64,000 nt of DNA from Blastobasis lacticolella (taxonomy: Eukaryota > Arthropoda > Insecta > Lepidoptera > Blastobasidae): positions 2,480,001-2,544,000 of the forward strand of contig LR990057.1 of NCBI GenBank assembly GCA_905147135.1, written 5' to 3'. Positions 42,501-45,499 of this stretch are shown here, one piece after another. The notes under the pieces were generated by a model. The model was not told the origin of the DNA and ran no database searches. It worked only from the letters and a program-made list of their open reading frames with translations. Positions within the stretch are counted from its first letter, which is position 1. Every line of letters starts with the position of its first letter. Position numbers and translations under genes: made by a program.

Positions 42501-42721
42501 AGCCCGACTAAAAACTTGTCTCCATGCCCACAGACTACATCCGCACGTTCACCTGGGACAAGAAACTCGAGCATCTAGTGAAGAAGAACCTAGGGTCCGG
42601 ACAGCCGACCGTGGTGTCCCCAGAGCAGTATAAGCGACGGTTCCACGCGGCCTGCCGGAAGTACTTCCTGCAATGCCCCTCCTACTGGGACCATCTGTGC
42701 CAGGAAGAACTGCAAGAGTAG
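1..42721 (+). CDS. PIKfyve: PIKfyve/Fab1 lipid kinase gene, 3' two thirds (gene-level entry)
   Basis: Phosphatidylinositol 3-phosphate 5-kinase makes PI(3,5)P2 on endosome and lysosome membranes (family knowledge). Exons at 8451-8568, 9397-9583, 10249-10380, 11580-11670, 12734-12939, 14343-14461, 16287-16415, 26304-26432, 27661-27717, 27846-27934, 29329-29465, 31227-31338, 31946-32069, 32809-32916, 33584-33703, 39830-40012, 41337-41492 and 42534-42721 all have AG/GT borders and consistent phases. They sum to 2385 nt, exactly 795 codons with the stop. The N-terminal part encodes the conserved linker with WIVTMEMYGKHD and RRFVHGD. The C-terminal part is the PIPK catalytic domain: GGKSGSTF loop, FVLK lysine, DLKG, MDYSLLLG, IDYIRTFTWDKKLE and an activation loop with TVVSPEQY. 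An additional exon lies upstream in the 122-7267 array. The FYVE and most of the chaperonin-like region must lie left of the window. Intron sizes range from about 0.1 to 9.9 kb and are full of transposons. Confidence 0.93.
20..199 (+). CDS. Unique 5' flank and first copy of the array exon
   Basis: The reading frame that continues through the array opens at 20 and runs through unique sequence (SSDTILSMSANVCVPPP) into the first exon copy at 122. A possible acceptor, gacccacag, ends at about 33. The flank 95-121 already resembles the GC-rich spacer, suggesting that the spacer derives from sequence originally upstream of the exon. Whether 33-121 is exonic is inference. Confidence 0.4.
4097..4195 (+). 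repeat. 99-bp intron segment between array blocks (copy 1 of 4)
   Basis: The segment starts with donor gtaagtgttcagtgg and ends with ttgtctacag directly before an exon copy. The same 99 bp recurs at 4758-4856, 6145-6243 and 7169-7267. Only the last continues into unique sequence (ggattgatacc), so it is the original intron start. The other three were created when exon plus 99 bp of intron was duplicated as a block. Every exon copy just before this segment ends ATCACG instead of ACCACG, marking the block. Confidence 0.9.
7091..7168 (+). CDS. PIKfyve: PIKfyve exon upstream of the conserved linker, last array copy
   Basis: This last copy ends ATC ACG before gtaagtgttcag, the donor that leads into the unique downstream intron. 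Read in the only phase that joins the next exon (8451, phase 0), it gives KARMDRQREERAFVG. The charged KxxMDRQRE stretch resembles the basic segment that follows the chaperonin-like region in PIKfyve proteins. Which copy or copies are spliced into mRNA cannot be read from DNA. Copies at 4196-4273, 4857-4934 and 6244-6321 also have a good acceptor (ttgtctacag) and a donor. Confidence 0.6.
7679..7936. mobile_element. MITE with about 32-bp terminal inverted repeats
   Basis: The left end (gctcgtctagtctaaaatg at 7679) is the near-perfect inverse of the right end, which finishes tttagattagacgagc at 7936. There is no coding capacity. It lies in the intron between the array exon and exon 8451. Confidence 0.75.
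8036..8101 (-). repeat. tRNA-Gly-derived SINE head
   Basis: On the - strand this reads like tRNA-Gly(GCC): gagtggttcagtggt (A box), ctgccacgc anticodon region and gggttcaattcccgg (T arm, B box). The acceptor stem does not pair and the anticodon arm is altered, so it is a SINE head, not a tRNA gene. A sister copy is at 16049-16117. Confidence 0.75.
8112..8430. repeat. Fragment of the 14588-15105 MITE family
   Basis: The sequence gccgtaggttattctacgtc at 8119 and the following stretch match the left end of the complete element at 14588-15105. The other end is eroded, and PIKfyve exon 8451 follows about 20 bp later. Confidence 0.6.
8451..8568 (+). CDS. PIKfyve: PIKfyve exon, HPFVLTPM segment
   Basis: Acceptor cccccccgcag, donor gtgagtgta; enters in phase 0 and leaves with one extra base. 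It encodes HPFVLTPM, then DDPALRAALAHYRATGARI, the conserved short helix between the chaperonin-like part and the Cys-rich linker of PIKfyve proteins. The exon is much richer in GC than its surroundings, as are most exons of this gene. Confidence 0.88.
8697..8943 (+). repeat. Dispersed repeat family A, copy 1
   Basis: About 245 bp running from gtgtggtgtccggcagagta to cctgcagtggact. Copies recur at 34483-34745 (reverse) and 53107-53348 (forward). No coding capacity is seen; it is a SINE- or MITE-like insect repeat present three times in this window. Confidence 0.8.
9397..9583 (+). CDS. PIKfyve: PIKfyve exon, QRLSLLLYSFSSKSANVPDF segment
   Basis: Acceptor tttacctccccag, donor gtgagtgg; enters with one base carried and leaves with two. 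It encodes an acidic variable stretch and then the conserved NHQRLSLLLYSFSSKSANVP segment ending CVNPW, which is completed by the next exon. Confidence 0.92.
10249..10380 (+). CDS. PIKfyve: PIKfyve exon, WIVTMEMYGKHDISLG segment
   Basis: Acceptor cccatcttccag, donor gttagtgg. It completes the Trp codon and encodes IVTMEMYGKHDISLGAFL, then RKYCFDPHQKC and QVPVNQHVRR. The Cys residues belong to the conserved Cys/His-rich module of PIKfyve that precedes the spectrin-like region. Confidence 0.94.
10608..10735 (+). repeat. 3' fragment of LINE family B
   Basis: It matches the last codons and 3' tail of the retrotransposon relic at 54686-55550: gctagagtgaataggctg, then gcatcgtcacttaccacca. This is a dead 5'-truncated insertion in a PIKfyve intron. 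Confidence 0.75.
10952..11522. mobile_element. Tc1/mariner-type MITE with perfect TIRs and TA target
   Basis: The terminal 22 bp are perfect inverted repeats (left starts cagtgtaaactctttataac at 10952, right ends at 11522), flanked on both sides by TA. Related sub-repeats with cgttata motifs lie near both ends. No transposase ORF is present, so it is non-autonomous. Confidence 0.85.
11580..11670 (+). CDS. PIKfyve: PIKfyve exon, RRFVHGDVCITI segment
   Basis: Acceptor ttcctatcatag, donor gtgagtag. It completes the second Arg and encodes FVHGDVCITITCNTVG, ending DEDNKQ in phase 0. FVHG after the Cys-rich part is a family hallmark. Confidence 0.92.
12226..12484. mobile_element. Palindromic MITE with arms of about 110 bp
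   Basis: The element opens gcgcttattacacattc and closes gaatgtgtaataagcgc; the two halves pair imperfectly along nearly their whole length, including the block around ggaccttattctatgagc. Relics of the same family flank a SINE insertion at about 15780-15890 and 16125-16200. Confidence 0.85.
12641..12690 (+). pseudogene. Duplicated acceptor and start of the next PIKfyve exon
   Basis: A C-rich tract and cag precede gtatcattccgctgccgctg, a near copy of the true exon start at 12734 (gtatcgttccgcagccgctg). Homology stops after about 27 nt, and a stop codon follows in frame (AAG CAT TGA). It is a decoy 3' splice site about 93 bp upstream of the real one. Confidence 0.75.
12734..12939 (+). CDS. PIKfyve: PIKfyve exon, Cys/His-rich segment
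   Basis: Acceptor ctccccctag, donor gtgagtac. It encodes a CPRCGTPSRALP segment, LALSLAQYVRLRAL, then GCPHPLHAHTHMFVQGL and TASFK. The CxxC, the SLAQYVRLR match to the usual SFAKYLELR, and the C-H-H pattern are the conserved Cys-rich module. It is very GC-rich. Confidence 0.9.
12970..13489. mobile_element. MITE with about 40-bp TIRs and an AT-rich core
   Basis: The left end (cacacgacacaaacttaggc) and right end (ataagttggtgtcgtgtg) are inverse matches. A second, internal inverted repeat centred near 13405 (gtgtagacgtcaaatt and its reverse) lies close to the right end. Confidence 0.75.
13490..14342. repeat. Intron filled with repeat fragments
   Basis: It holds a reverse copy of a short repeat with gctagatggcgctgtgtgg (13527-13551; relatives at 8612, 15888 and 28108), a LINE-tail-like stretch with cactcccgcccgtatccc (13635), and a reverse Helitron-like end with cccgccccggcttcgcgca (13798). 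No exon of PIKfyve is recognised here. Confidence 0.55.
14343..14461 (+). CDS. PIKfyve: PIKfyve exon, KYNKISTFDVKLPPPE segment
   Basis: Acceptor tacacacccag; donor gttggcag, which is weaker than the others. It encodes YNKISTFDVKLPPPEI and the helix RQMRDALISQLNDLMLKG, the start of the predicted helical (spectrin-like) region. Phase is continuous with both neighbours. Confidence 0.85.
14588..15105. mobile_element. 518-bp MITE inside a 600-bp direct repeat
   Basis: The ends gtaggttttcctacgtcatc (14588) and gatgacgtaggataacctac (ending 15105) are inverse. Outside them, a 24-bp sequence containing tccgtgacagcctt at 14547-14570 is repeated almost exactly at 15147-15170. Confidence 0.75.
15106..16040. 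other. Intron sequence, mostly no recognisable feature
   Basis: AT-rich sequence without coding signal up to about 15780. The palindromic MITE family of 12226-12484 reappears in pieces at 15780-15890. A short repeat with cacagcgccatctagtcccaa follows at 15900, leading into the SINE head. Confidence 0.5.
16049..16117 (-). repeat. tRNA-Gly-derived SINE head, second copy
   Basis: On the - strand: gacctgagtggtttaatggt, ctgccacgc and gggttcgattcccggccg, as at 8036-8101 but with a more canonical T-arm sequence. It interrupts remnants of the palindromic MITE. Confidence 0.75.
16287..16415 (+). CDS. PIKfyve: PIKfyve exon, helical region
   Basis: Acceptor acatatatccag, donor gtactgtg. It encodes GHETFAPGAEGEQGAAGAAF and KQHTDQIHLALTAKHLYEAP. 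Assignment rests on splice phase, GC content and position more than on recognisable motifs. It is followed by the 9.9-kb intron. Confidence 0.75.
16484..16608. repeat. Perfect 24-bp stem element with conserved core
   Basis: Stem arms are 16484-16507 and 16585-16608 (actttcactacacatg and its inverse). The loop holds cgtgaccatgacgcatgtaa ctgcgtcgaaatatcg (16518-16553), which recurs on the opposite strand inside the unrelated stem at 63564-63700. Confidence 0.85.
16625..16995 (+). repeat. tRNA-derived SINE family C, full copy
   Basis: It starts ggcttagagcgtcggtagcc with tRNA-like boxes (gggctctaatcccgctgc as B box) and ends acaaccgggacattaacgcc followed by aagatgagatgatga. Partial copies are at 45500-45660 and 45700-45935 (reverse), 47860-47975 (reverse) and 50918-51075 (forward). 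Confidence 0.8.
17115..17250 (+). pseudogene. LINE reverse transcriptase C-terminal fragment
   Basis: The + strand reads IPNKIKSLETTASFTKQLK then FLIERCYSYIKEFFAD and a stop, the typical last segment of CR1/jockey-type ORF2. It is a dead 5'-truncated insertion. Confidence 0.6.
17950..20195 (-). mobile_element. Jockey-like LINE, ORF2 portion (degraded)
   Basis: On the - strand, 20190-19880 encodes the end of an AP endonuclease domain (AVYCPPRHTI and, after a frameshift, GGDWN). 19867-19343 is the connector. 18917-18369 is reverse transcriptase with SGILQGSILGPTLYL and the catalytic TFADDTAVL motif. 18331-18044 is the C-terminal domain with TYGIQLW. Frameshifts separate these parts, so it is a pseudogene. 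Its zinc-knuckle ORF1 lies at 24500-25110, on the far side of a second LINE that split it. Confidence 0.85.
20408..23391 (-). CDS. LINE ORF2: AP endonuclease and reverse transcriptase
   Basis: The first Met of the open frame is at 23188 (926 aa), but homology starts earlier in the same frame: FIQLYYQNTRGLRTKV, then LLAITETGL, both at the start of the endonuclease. Further marks are VVYIPPKSSN and VVGDLN. Reverse transcriptase follows with RSVGPDGIPPF, VIPIPKAG, QHGFRPGRSTVSNL, YFDFKKAFDLV, SGVSQGSNLGP and the catalytic LFADDLKLC. The C-terminus holds LRSKLEFSAIVWNP-like sequence. This clade looks CR1/Daphne-like rather than jockey; exact clade is inference. It is a mobile-element protein and not a host gene. 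Confidence 0.9.
23385..23972 (-). CDS. LINE upstream ORF, 195 aa
   Basis: Starts MTCKKTDSKKGKICLLSATT; includes DYCVIMMGEQDF and INLRYNASMFSKFNG. It lies directly upstream of the endonuclease frame and overlaps it by a few bases, ending FFRHSS. It resembles the non-catalytic ORF1-type protein of insect LINEs. Whether it is a separate protein or joined to ORF2 by a lost frame is unclear. Confidence 0.65.
   Translation of the reverse strand: MTCKKTDSKKGKICLLSATTTNNILGAVGRTPLENCEVCHYRLPNRGISQLLTGLELKLKDFTVKDYCVIMMGEQDFDKATNYYKLIDIIRETLMPITYTNVIFCLPIFRCGKYVQIFNKRIELFNYLLFQDSKRFEYAYLLDSNINLRYNASMFSKFNGKVNKYGTRVIIQDISEMVVAITIPQQKDNFFRHSS
24134..24500. repeat. Dispersed repeat family D, long copy
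   Basis: It contains the insect repeat phrase ggcaagcgggccacctgatg. Shorter relatives occur at 28013-28085, 39620-39690 and 54540-54605. It sits at the junction between the inner LINE and the jockey ORF1 remnant. Confidence 0.6.
24500..25110 (-). pseudogene. Jockey-like ORF1, zinc-knuckle C-terminus
   Basis: The - strand reads CVKCGEEHPTSTC and CINCQGKHPASYKGC, two CCHC knuckles of a gag-like ORF1. A Gln/Thr-rich tail and KLQQTMMEMMDKMLDRMVQ follow before a stop. One in-frame stop interrupts the tail (at about 24800). It is the 5' half of the element whose ORF2 is at 17950-20195. Confidence 0.8.
25130..25590. other. Intron stretch without recognised feature
   Basis: AT-rich; no coding signal or clear repeat ends were seen on either strand. 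Confidence 0.4.
25590..26090 (-). pseudogene. Third LINE fragment, ORF2 C-terminus
   Basis: The - strand reads IAAFGGAFSYRASKGWKDIP then FSFKKSYLEFLLN before a stop, the C-terminal signature of a CR1-like ORF2. Upstream codons contain stops. Confidence 0.75.
26304..26432 (+). CDS. PIKfyve: PIKfyve exon, first copy of the 129-bp array
   Basis: Acceptor gtatcggcag, donor gtgggtat; phase one base in, one base out. It encodes VVRRLWGVSDALTLAEKMV and ADAADRDAGAQALSGKQSK, helical and Ala-rich. From the ATG at 26357 onward, the exon end, its donor and 48 bp of intron form the unit repeated downstream. Confidence 0.82.
26357..27390 (+). repeat. 8-copy 129-bp tandem array of exon end plus donor
   Basis: ATG positions run from 26357 to 27260 at exactly 129 bp, eight copies, visually identical apart from the first and last borders. 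Each unit has exon sequence ending GAGCCTGCAG, donor gtgggtat and a G-rich spacer ending gccgag. 129 is a multiple of three, and the spacer has no stop in the gene frame. An uninterrupted frame therefore runs from 26270 to 27478, and any donor gives the same phase. Confidence 0.95.
27661..27717 (+). CDS. PIKfyve: PIKfyve micro-exon, acidic
   Basis: Acceptor ttattttcag, donor gtgggata; 57 nt, phase one to one. It encodes EEKSDIEDSSGDPANDSSG, an acidic Ser-rich linker. Support comes from the splice sites and phase. Confidence 0.8.
27846..27934 (+). CDS. PIKfyve: PIKfyve exon, KKTVRQILIQLL segment
   Basis: Acceptor gtgtcgaag, donor gtaagaaa. It encodes TEEDEEKGDKKTVRQILIQL and LSNNQPSNQ. The basic helix before LIPVW matches the KxxxKxIxAxLL position in the family. 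Confidence 0.85.
28010..29140. repeat. Intron with several LINE and repeat fragments
   Basis: It holds a family D fragment (28013-28085), a short repeat with cacacagtgtcatctagcccc (28110) and a tail with cgcctactgctggggatagg (28270), related to 32175-32235 and 57545-57580. At 28850-29060 (- strand) is an RT C-terminal relic reading CGRPKKRCI and DNAEDQAKWRRMGRKADL. Confidence 0.65.
29329..29465 (+). CDS. PIKfyve: PIKfyve exon, LIPVW...ALASVTYHRTL segment
   Basis: Acceptor ttattatccgtag, donor gtgactgc; phase 0 in, two bases out. It encodes VVGGLIPVWARGGDIGAVVA then ALASVTYHRTLRAN. This is the conserved VPIxVxxxEPSSIIAxALxxxxY block before the kinase domain. Here E-P-S-S is replaced by G-D-I-G, unusual for the family. 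Confidence 0.88.
29387..30770 (+). repeat. 12-copy array of exon end, donor and (CA)n-derived acceptor
   Basis: Donors gtgactgcc lie at 29466, 29580, 29694, 29808, 29922, 30038, 30152, 30266, 30382, 30489, 30606 and 30721; spacing is 107-117 bp because of CA-repeat length changes. Copies 2-9 are 79-nt mini-exons between cccacacacag and the donor. Copies 10-12 lack one G after the acceptor (ggcccgtgg instead of ggcgccgtgg). The unit is 79 nt, not a multiple of three, so inclusion of one extra copy shifts frame. Confidence 0.95.
30950..31110. repeat. Dispersed repeat family E
   Basis: It contains actattgaaccgattttaat and gaccgattcgggagc. Relatives are at 43290-43480 and 61845-61990. It is non-coding. 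Confidence 0.55.
31227..31338 (+). CDS. PIKfyve: PIKfyve exon, linker into the kinase domain
   Basis: Acceptor ccttctttcgcag, donor gtaacatt. It encodes SVQTEQEEVESSNSGKEKGE and NDHIEVLLK. HIEV(L)LK is the first strand of the catalytic domain (HVELQF in vertebrates); the acidic stretch before it is a disordered linker. Confidence 0.88.
31946..32069 (+). CDS. PIKfyve: PIKfyve kinase exon 1
   Basis: Acceptor acccctttccag, donor gtgggtgg. It encodes DNLLCRIYFASQFLKLRHML, then LDPDRDDRRCCDDFKEKDG. FYCRLYYAxxFxxxR is the conserved kinase N-lobe segment. The CCDDFKE insert seems lineage-specific. Confidence 0.88.
32809..32916 (+). CDS. PIKfyve: PIKfyve kinase exon 2, Gly-rich loop
   Basis: Acceptor cccatacag, donor gtaggtac. 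It encodes EECFLRSLSHCVPWAARGGK and SGSTFCKTK. W-x-ARGGKSGSxF is the ATP-binding loop of type III PIP kinases. Confidence 0.93.
33584..33703 (+). CDS. PIKfyve: PIKfyve kinase exon 3, catalytic lysine
   Basis: Acceptor cgcactcccag, donor gtaagtag. It encodes DDRFVLKEMTKPEWQQFLEF then APHYFGYVT. The Lys in FVLK is the ATP-binding lysine. The intron that follows holds the Tc1 and F-box complex. Confidence 0.94.
33721..35456 (+). mobile_element. Tc1-like transposon, inactivated
   Basis: The left end cagtggtggacaagtaatt (33721) is inverse to the right end aattacgtgtccac (about 35433-35450). Transposase remains are RRIADHLKC and KPRKTSP-like sequence near 34250-34370, then VWGCFSGCGVGP and FRHDSDLKH (34995-35160). 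There is an early stop, an insertion of repeat family A (34483-34745) and a LINE tail at about 33744-33808. The C-terminal catalytic part is deleted. Confidence 0.8.
34483..34745 (-). repeat. Dispersed repeat family A, copy 2
   Basis: Reverse copy of 8697-8943, inserted in the transposase region of the Tc1-like element. Confidence 0.8.
35727..37082 (-). CDS. Single-exon F-box protein
   Basis: The frame is 451 codons long. The likely start is the second Met at 37022 (MSTATIHHLPDEMLRELLNH, 431 aa), because that Met opens the F-box directly and is shared with the inverted copy at 37617. The F-box covers about residues 6-50 (LPDEMLRELL, DVANFSKVSPRWQNVV, FWWRVCRREYP) and would bind Skp1 in an SCF ubiquitin ligase (family knowledge). 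The remaining about 380 residues show repeated short beta-strand-like segments, ending HGHIIAATHNRKLYIIDLI, perhaps a propeller, but I do not recognise the fold. It has no introns and lies antisense in a PIKfyve intron, between two Tc1 elements, suggesting retrocopy or transposon carriage. The intact frame suggests it is or was recently functional. Confidence 0.75.
   Translation of the reverse strand: MQINCRLNVYIDATLCSDVNMSTATIHHLPDEMLRELLNHLNGKDVANFSKVSPRWQNVVDGLGDQFWWRVCRREYPDIHEDSQRKSGLSWRDLYRSFSLWERVSDAEVRVTKSVTHNLKKIKLNFLKNCVISFPVGSRRFDSADTVIYYDAKSHREIERKCYGLKFINYIENDDVIAFEIVDEYVTRRRIVRIIPKANVDMATDFESYRKNIYRSSWVLEGDDIFYNKLERNDGRRQVIFCKVKITIRGKEVSYEHSELCDRAPSGICAVAYVDEKIHVLEIRELSGHTHHICVATIENRRMTVINHMHGSRKYDSHKDVCKIMEDFRRYGFRSCHPHVTWRINISEQYYPYFRLITPPVLYGPHLIAGVLERSIKFGINVYLNVNNPAQDILETEPDVAIDVDNAESDTDRVNQVEVIETLHGHIIAATHNRKLYIIDLIHNDDATESP
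37545..37922 (+). pseudogene. Inverted F-box 5' copy fused to Tc1 transposase C-terminus
   Basis: From about 37545 the sequence mirrors the 5' UTR and start of the F-box gene on the other strand (MSTATIHHLPDEMLRELLNH at 37617). At about 37774, after FWRRLCH, it switches to a Tc1 transposase: PIENLWHDVKYEV and AWNSIPLEF. A one-base insertion then gives a stop at 37920-37922, where the Tc1 frame would otherwise continue. The open fusion from 37617 is 101 codons. It is probably a non-functional chimera. Confidence 0.8.
37774..38706 (+). mobile_element. Second Tc1-like element, right half
   Basis: It begins inside the transposase C-terminus, continues with MPRRCKAVIDNKGYATKY (37927-37980) in another frame, and ends gtgtccaccactg at 38706 followed by TA. 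Its end is the exact inverse of the left end at 33721. The outermost ends therefore match each other around the whole F-box complex. Confidence 0.8.
38750..38945 (+). pseudogene. LINE fragment (RTE-like C-terminus)
   Basis: The + strand reads GRPRKTFTDQISNVLKKAGV and, after lysines, RLGSCVRTEQS, the end of a LINE ORF2. No intact frame. Confidence 0.6.
39187..39426. mobile_element. 240-bp MITE with long TIRs and TTAA borders
   Basis: Left ttaaggatgaccacgctaca and right cgtgattcatcctttaa are inverse, with pairing extending about 90 bp inward through the atacaaaatata block. TTAA at both borders fits a piggyBac-type target. Confidence 0.75.
39830..40012 (+). CDS. PIKfyve: PIKfyve kinase exon 4, VMENVWYG and DLKG
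   Basis: Acceptor ccccccccag, donor gtaagtca. It encodes RIVGVYSVGGAGNGVLVMEN, then TRYDLKGAQRHR and VLLDENLLN. VMEN is the hinge and DLKG the conserved substrate-site segment; the usual DLKGS has Ala here. Extra copies follow at 40147-40275 and 40471-40600. Confidence 0.94.
40147..40275 (+). pseudogene. Extra copy of kinase exon 4 with an in-frame stop
   Basis: It repeats the exon from ATGGAGAACGTGTGG to the donor (ttgtgagtc at 40274). A codon change in TRYDLK turns TAC into TAA. No clear acceptor precedes it. Confidence 0.85.
40318..40390 (+). pseudogene. Two short diverged copies of the kinase exon 4 end
   Basis: 40318-40345 encodes VLLDENLLN with six synonymous changes against the true exon and keeps a donor (gtgagtct). 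40371-40390 encodes DENLLN, but its donor is lost (tatgag). Confidence 0.75.
40471..40600 (+). repeat. Extra intact copy of kinase exon 4 with donor
   Basis: Open frame from MENVWYGAAPAATRYDLKG to DENLLN, then donor gtgagtca at 40601. It is nearly identical to the true exon and lacks an obvious acceptor. Low-complexity cacgctttacac spacers separate all copies between 40013 and 40740. Confidence 0.85.
41337..41492 (+). CDS. PIKfyve: PIKfyve kinase exon 5, MDYSLLLG
   Basis: Acceptor ctcacgatcccag, donor gtgagtga. It encodes ETPLYIPSHRGAVLWRGLAR, HTVMDYSLLLGID and GGTLVLGII. The Asp of MDYSLL is catalytic in PIP kinases. The exon end is repeated twice downstream. Confidence 0.95.
41558..41756 (+). 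repeat. Two extra partial copies of kinase exon 5 with donors
   Basis: Copy 2 (41558-41632) and copy 3 (41675-41756) each encode ARH(T/I)VMDYSLLLGIDGG to GII and end at gtgagtg. Copy 3 starts AFLARHIVM. Differences are mostly silent. Both follow cttgtatactataggcct; tag there could act as a weak acceptor. Confidence 0.88.
41760..42530. other. Last PIKfyve intron, nothing coding recognised
   Basis: It contains no exon-like sequence. Around 42130-42300 an eroded repeat has gaggaggcacacctaacgagtggcgagc, related to 17700-17740. Confidence 0.45.
42534..42721 (+). CDS. PIKfyve: PIKfyve last exon, IDYIRTFTWDKKLE to stop
   Basis: Acceptor ccatgcccacag; it completes Asp of the IID motif (the metal-binding Asp, DFG equivalent), then YIRTFTWDKKLEHLVKKNLG. 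TVVSPEQYKRRF is the activation loop that sets lipid specificity. It ends FLQCPSYWDHLCQEELQE and TAG (42719-42721). Confidence 0.96.
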
Positions 42722-44430
42722 TGGGGGTTTTTATCAGGGGGGCTAAACAGGCTATAGCATTTCATATTATGAACCATATTTGTGTGCCACAAACTTATCT
42801 GCGGCCGTACCGCCGATCTCCGATAGAACGGCGCCATTTTGATGCAAACTCAATTGCATCAAGCTGGCGGTGTGCTATCGGAGATAGGCGGCACCACTTC
42901 CGATATGACCAATACAGGAACTAAGTGACGCCATTTTGAAATGTCATGTCAATGTTAACAACAATTAATATGAATCATATTATGAGGCGCTAGTGTGGAG
43001 TTTTAGACCTCCATATGACGGTAGATATACTCTGATTTGTACCTTCGAGTCAGTCAAGATAACTGTTAGTTTTTAACCCCTAACAAAAATTAGGGGTGTC
43101 TAAGTTTGACGTATGTATCTGTGGCTCTGCGTATCTGTCCCGAAGGGATGGACCGATTTTAATGTGGTTTTCTTTATTTGAATGACAGTTTCATTTAATC
43201 GAGATGATTCCTAGCTTTCTCGGTCTTCCCCTTTCAACGTCTCCAATCACTCCTATCATATATATTTTTCCTAACTCTCCCCTCATGACTTATTACCACG
43301 ATAACCTAAGCTATAGAAAAAGTCAGATAACTCCTAACCAAGTTTACTTATCCTCAAATATTTACTAAACTTAAGAACCGATTTTAATGAAACAGAGCTA
43401 AGAACCAACTCGAAGAAGAAGAATTTTCAAAATCGCTCCAGCAGTTTCGGAGATTACCCCCAACATACAAACTCACAACATATAAACTTTTCTTCTTTAT
43501 AATATAAGGTATAGCTATCTGTAACCGTAACCGTACTGACTCGAATTCTAAATCAGAGTATAGTTAGAATATGAGCAAGATAAGTGAATGGCAGTCCCTG
43601 TCATTATTTTTTTGGGGTTGTTCTAGTTGGCTGCCTGTATTTAACTCAATTTTCTGGAAAATCGGGTTTGGACCCGAGTCCATTTTCGAGTTGCATAACT
43701 GTCAAAATTGTTCCATCGGAAAATACCAAATTTTGAAGCCAGTCCTGTTCGTGCAGCTAGCGTATTCTTGATTTACGTGAAACAGTAATATATTTATAGT
43801 TTTTGAATGGTGAAGATCGGAAATGGCTAATTTACAGCTTTTTCTTCGAGGGAAGGGCCTTCTAGTATATGGAGGGCCGATCGAAAATCTCACGTCATTT
43901 TGTAGATAGCAAATGGAGGTATTATGGGTTATGGCTTGTTCCTGGACTATAATTGTAACAGTATGGCAACTATGAGCAGTTTCGTTTCGGAGGGGGGTTC
44001 AAATAATTTTTTCATATCACTTGTTTAATTAAGGCTACCATGCGATAGTAATGGCAGACGATGCTGTCATTTATTAAAGTGTATAATATTGTTGAATTCC
44101 ATGACAAATCAGTAACATTGTTAATGAACTGTCAAAACAAATAGAACGAATTTTTGAGACGAGCTGTAAGTATCTAATCCAAAGCAAGTACTCAGTAATG
44201 AGGATCTGATTGTAAACTTAAGCAAATATTATAGGTATTATTTATATTTAAATTAAAATATTGTTTTTCATTCCATTATTTTATAACTAGCTTTTATCCG
44301 CGACTTATATTAAAAGTAGTAGCCCATGTCACATGTCGGTGAAATATCAAATCAATAAACACATCAGTTTAGAAAAATGTTAAAAATTATTAATTTAAAA
44401 ATAAATGTAATATAATTGTTGAAAAGTTTG
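42722..44430. other. PIKfyve 3' UTR and flank
   Basis: It starts with the 3' UTR. A hairpin-forming element lies at 42811-42890 and repeat family E pieces at 43070-43500. Beyond that no gene was recognised. The poly(A) site is not clear; aataaa at 44352 is one candidate. Confidence 0.5.
42811..42890. repeat. 80-bp hairpin in the PIKfyve 3' UTR
   Basis: Arms cgccgatctccgatag (42811) and ctatcggagataggcg (ending 42890) pair at 15 of 16. Inner segments ttgatgcaa and ttgcatcaa pair around a 6-nt loop. Confidence 0.75.
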
Positions 44431-44850
44431 TTTTATCTTTATATATATAATTCTTCTGTGAGTGTGTATGTCACTGAACTACTCTCAAACGACTGGACCC
44501 ATTTTGATGAAATTTTTTGTGTGTGTTCAAGGGGATCTGGGAATGGTTTAGATTCACATCTAAGGTGTAGGGTAGGTGTAGGGTAGGTGTAGGGTAGGTG
44601 TAGGGTAGGTGTAGGGTAGGTGTAGGGTAGGTGTAGGGTAAGTGTAGGGTAGGTGTAGGGTAGGTGTAGGGTAAGTGTAAGGTAGGTGTAGGGTAGGTGT
44701 AGGGTAGATGTAGGGTAGGTGTAAGGTAGGTGTAGGGTAGGTGTAGGGTAGGTGTAGGGTAGGTGTACGGTAGGTGTAGGGCAGGTGTAGGGTTAGAACG
44801 CTACGCGAACGAAGTCGCGCCGGGTCCACTAGTTCATATATAAATTCAAA
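44430..44850. mobile_element. Helitron-like or SINE-like element carrying an 11-bp minisatellite
   Basis: The left side has aactactctcaaacgactgg; the right side ends cgaacgaagtcgcgccgggt ccactagt, a common insect non-autonomous Helitron-type end. Between them (about 44568-44790) are about 20 units of gtgtagggtag, 11 bp, with point variants. It is not the insect telomere repeat TTAGG. Confidence 0.65.
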
Positions 44851-44884
44851 AATTCCTTTTCGTAGTGGATGTATGTCATGTCCT

Positions 44885-45035
44885 GCACGACTAGAACAAG
44901 TGTGCTCTAGATAAGCGGGATAAGGCGCGACAGATGCTGCTATCTCTTTCATTTTAATGTTGAGAGAAGGAAACAAACGCTCTCATGCGCCGCGTGCTGT
45001 GTCTCGGGCACACATGTGCTAACCATGCTATTTAG
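44885..45035. repeat. Dispersed repeat family F
   Basis: It contains tgttgagagaaggaaacaaa and ctcgggcacacatgtgcta. A relative is at 50180-50330. Confidence 0.6.
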
Positions 45036-45100
45036 ATTTATCCACACAATTATTTTGAATATACTTTTCTACGCACAAAAGTTCTAAGCTAAGCATGGCT

Positions 45101-45346
45101 TGCACCAAACTCTTAAATGTAGAATGTCGTTACGTGATTTTTTGTATGAAGTTTTTTGTTTAACACTCGCTGCGGCCGAAGCAACAATTGCGTCCTTATC
45201 GGCGCTACGCGTGTGCGCGCGACGCACCGCAGCCGCTCCGTTTAATACACGCGCCACGATACTGAACACTGCTGTAGCATCTCTGGTATTTGAGTTAGCA
45301 GTAGAAGTGTTAAGTCACAGCTTAAATGCGTTTAAGAATTTGGTGC
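45101..45346. mobile_element. MITE with 16-bp TIRs and GC-rich core
   Basis: gcaccaaactcttaaa (45102-45117) and tttaagaatttggtgc (45331-45346) are inverse at 14 of 16. The core is rich in CpG. Confidence 0.65.
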
Positions 45347-45499
45347 AAACTGCCCTAAAATATTAATATGCCTATCAAATACATACAAAGAATATTTTGA
45401 TGATACACTGGAAGGAATTAATACCAGTATTTCCTTAATCCATGGATAATGCAGATTTATATGTGCAGATTACAAACGTTTCGACATTTATCTTCTTGG

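Noticed and set aside
44568..44790. Interstitial telomere repeat
   Set aside because: The unit is gtgtagggtag (11 bp), not TTAGG.
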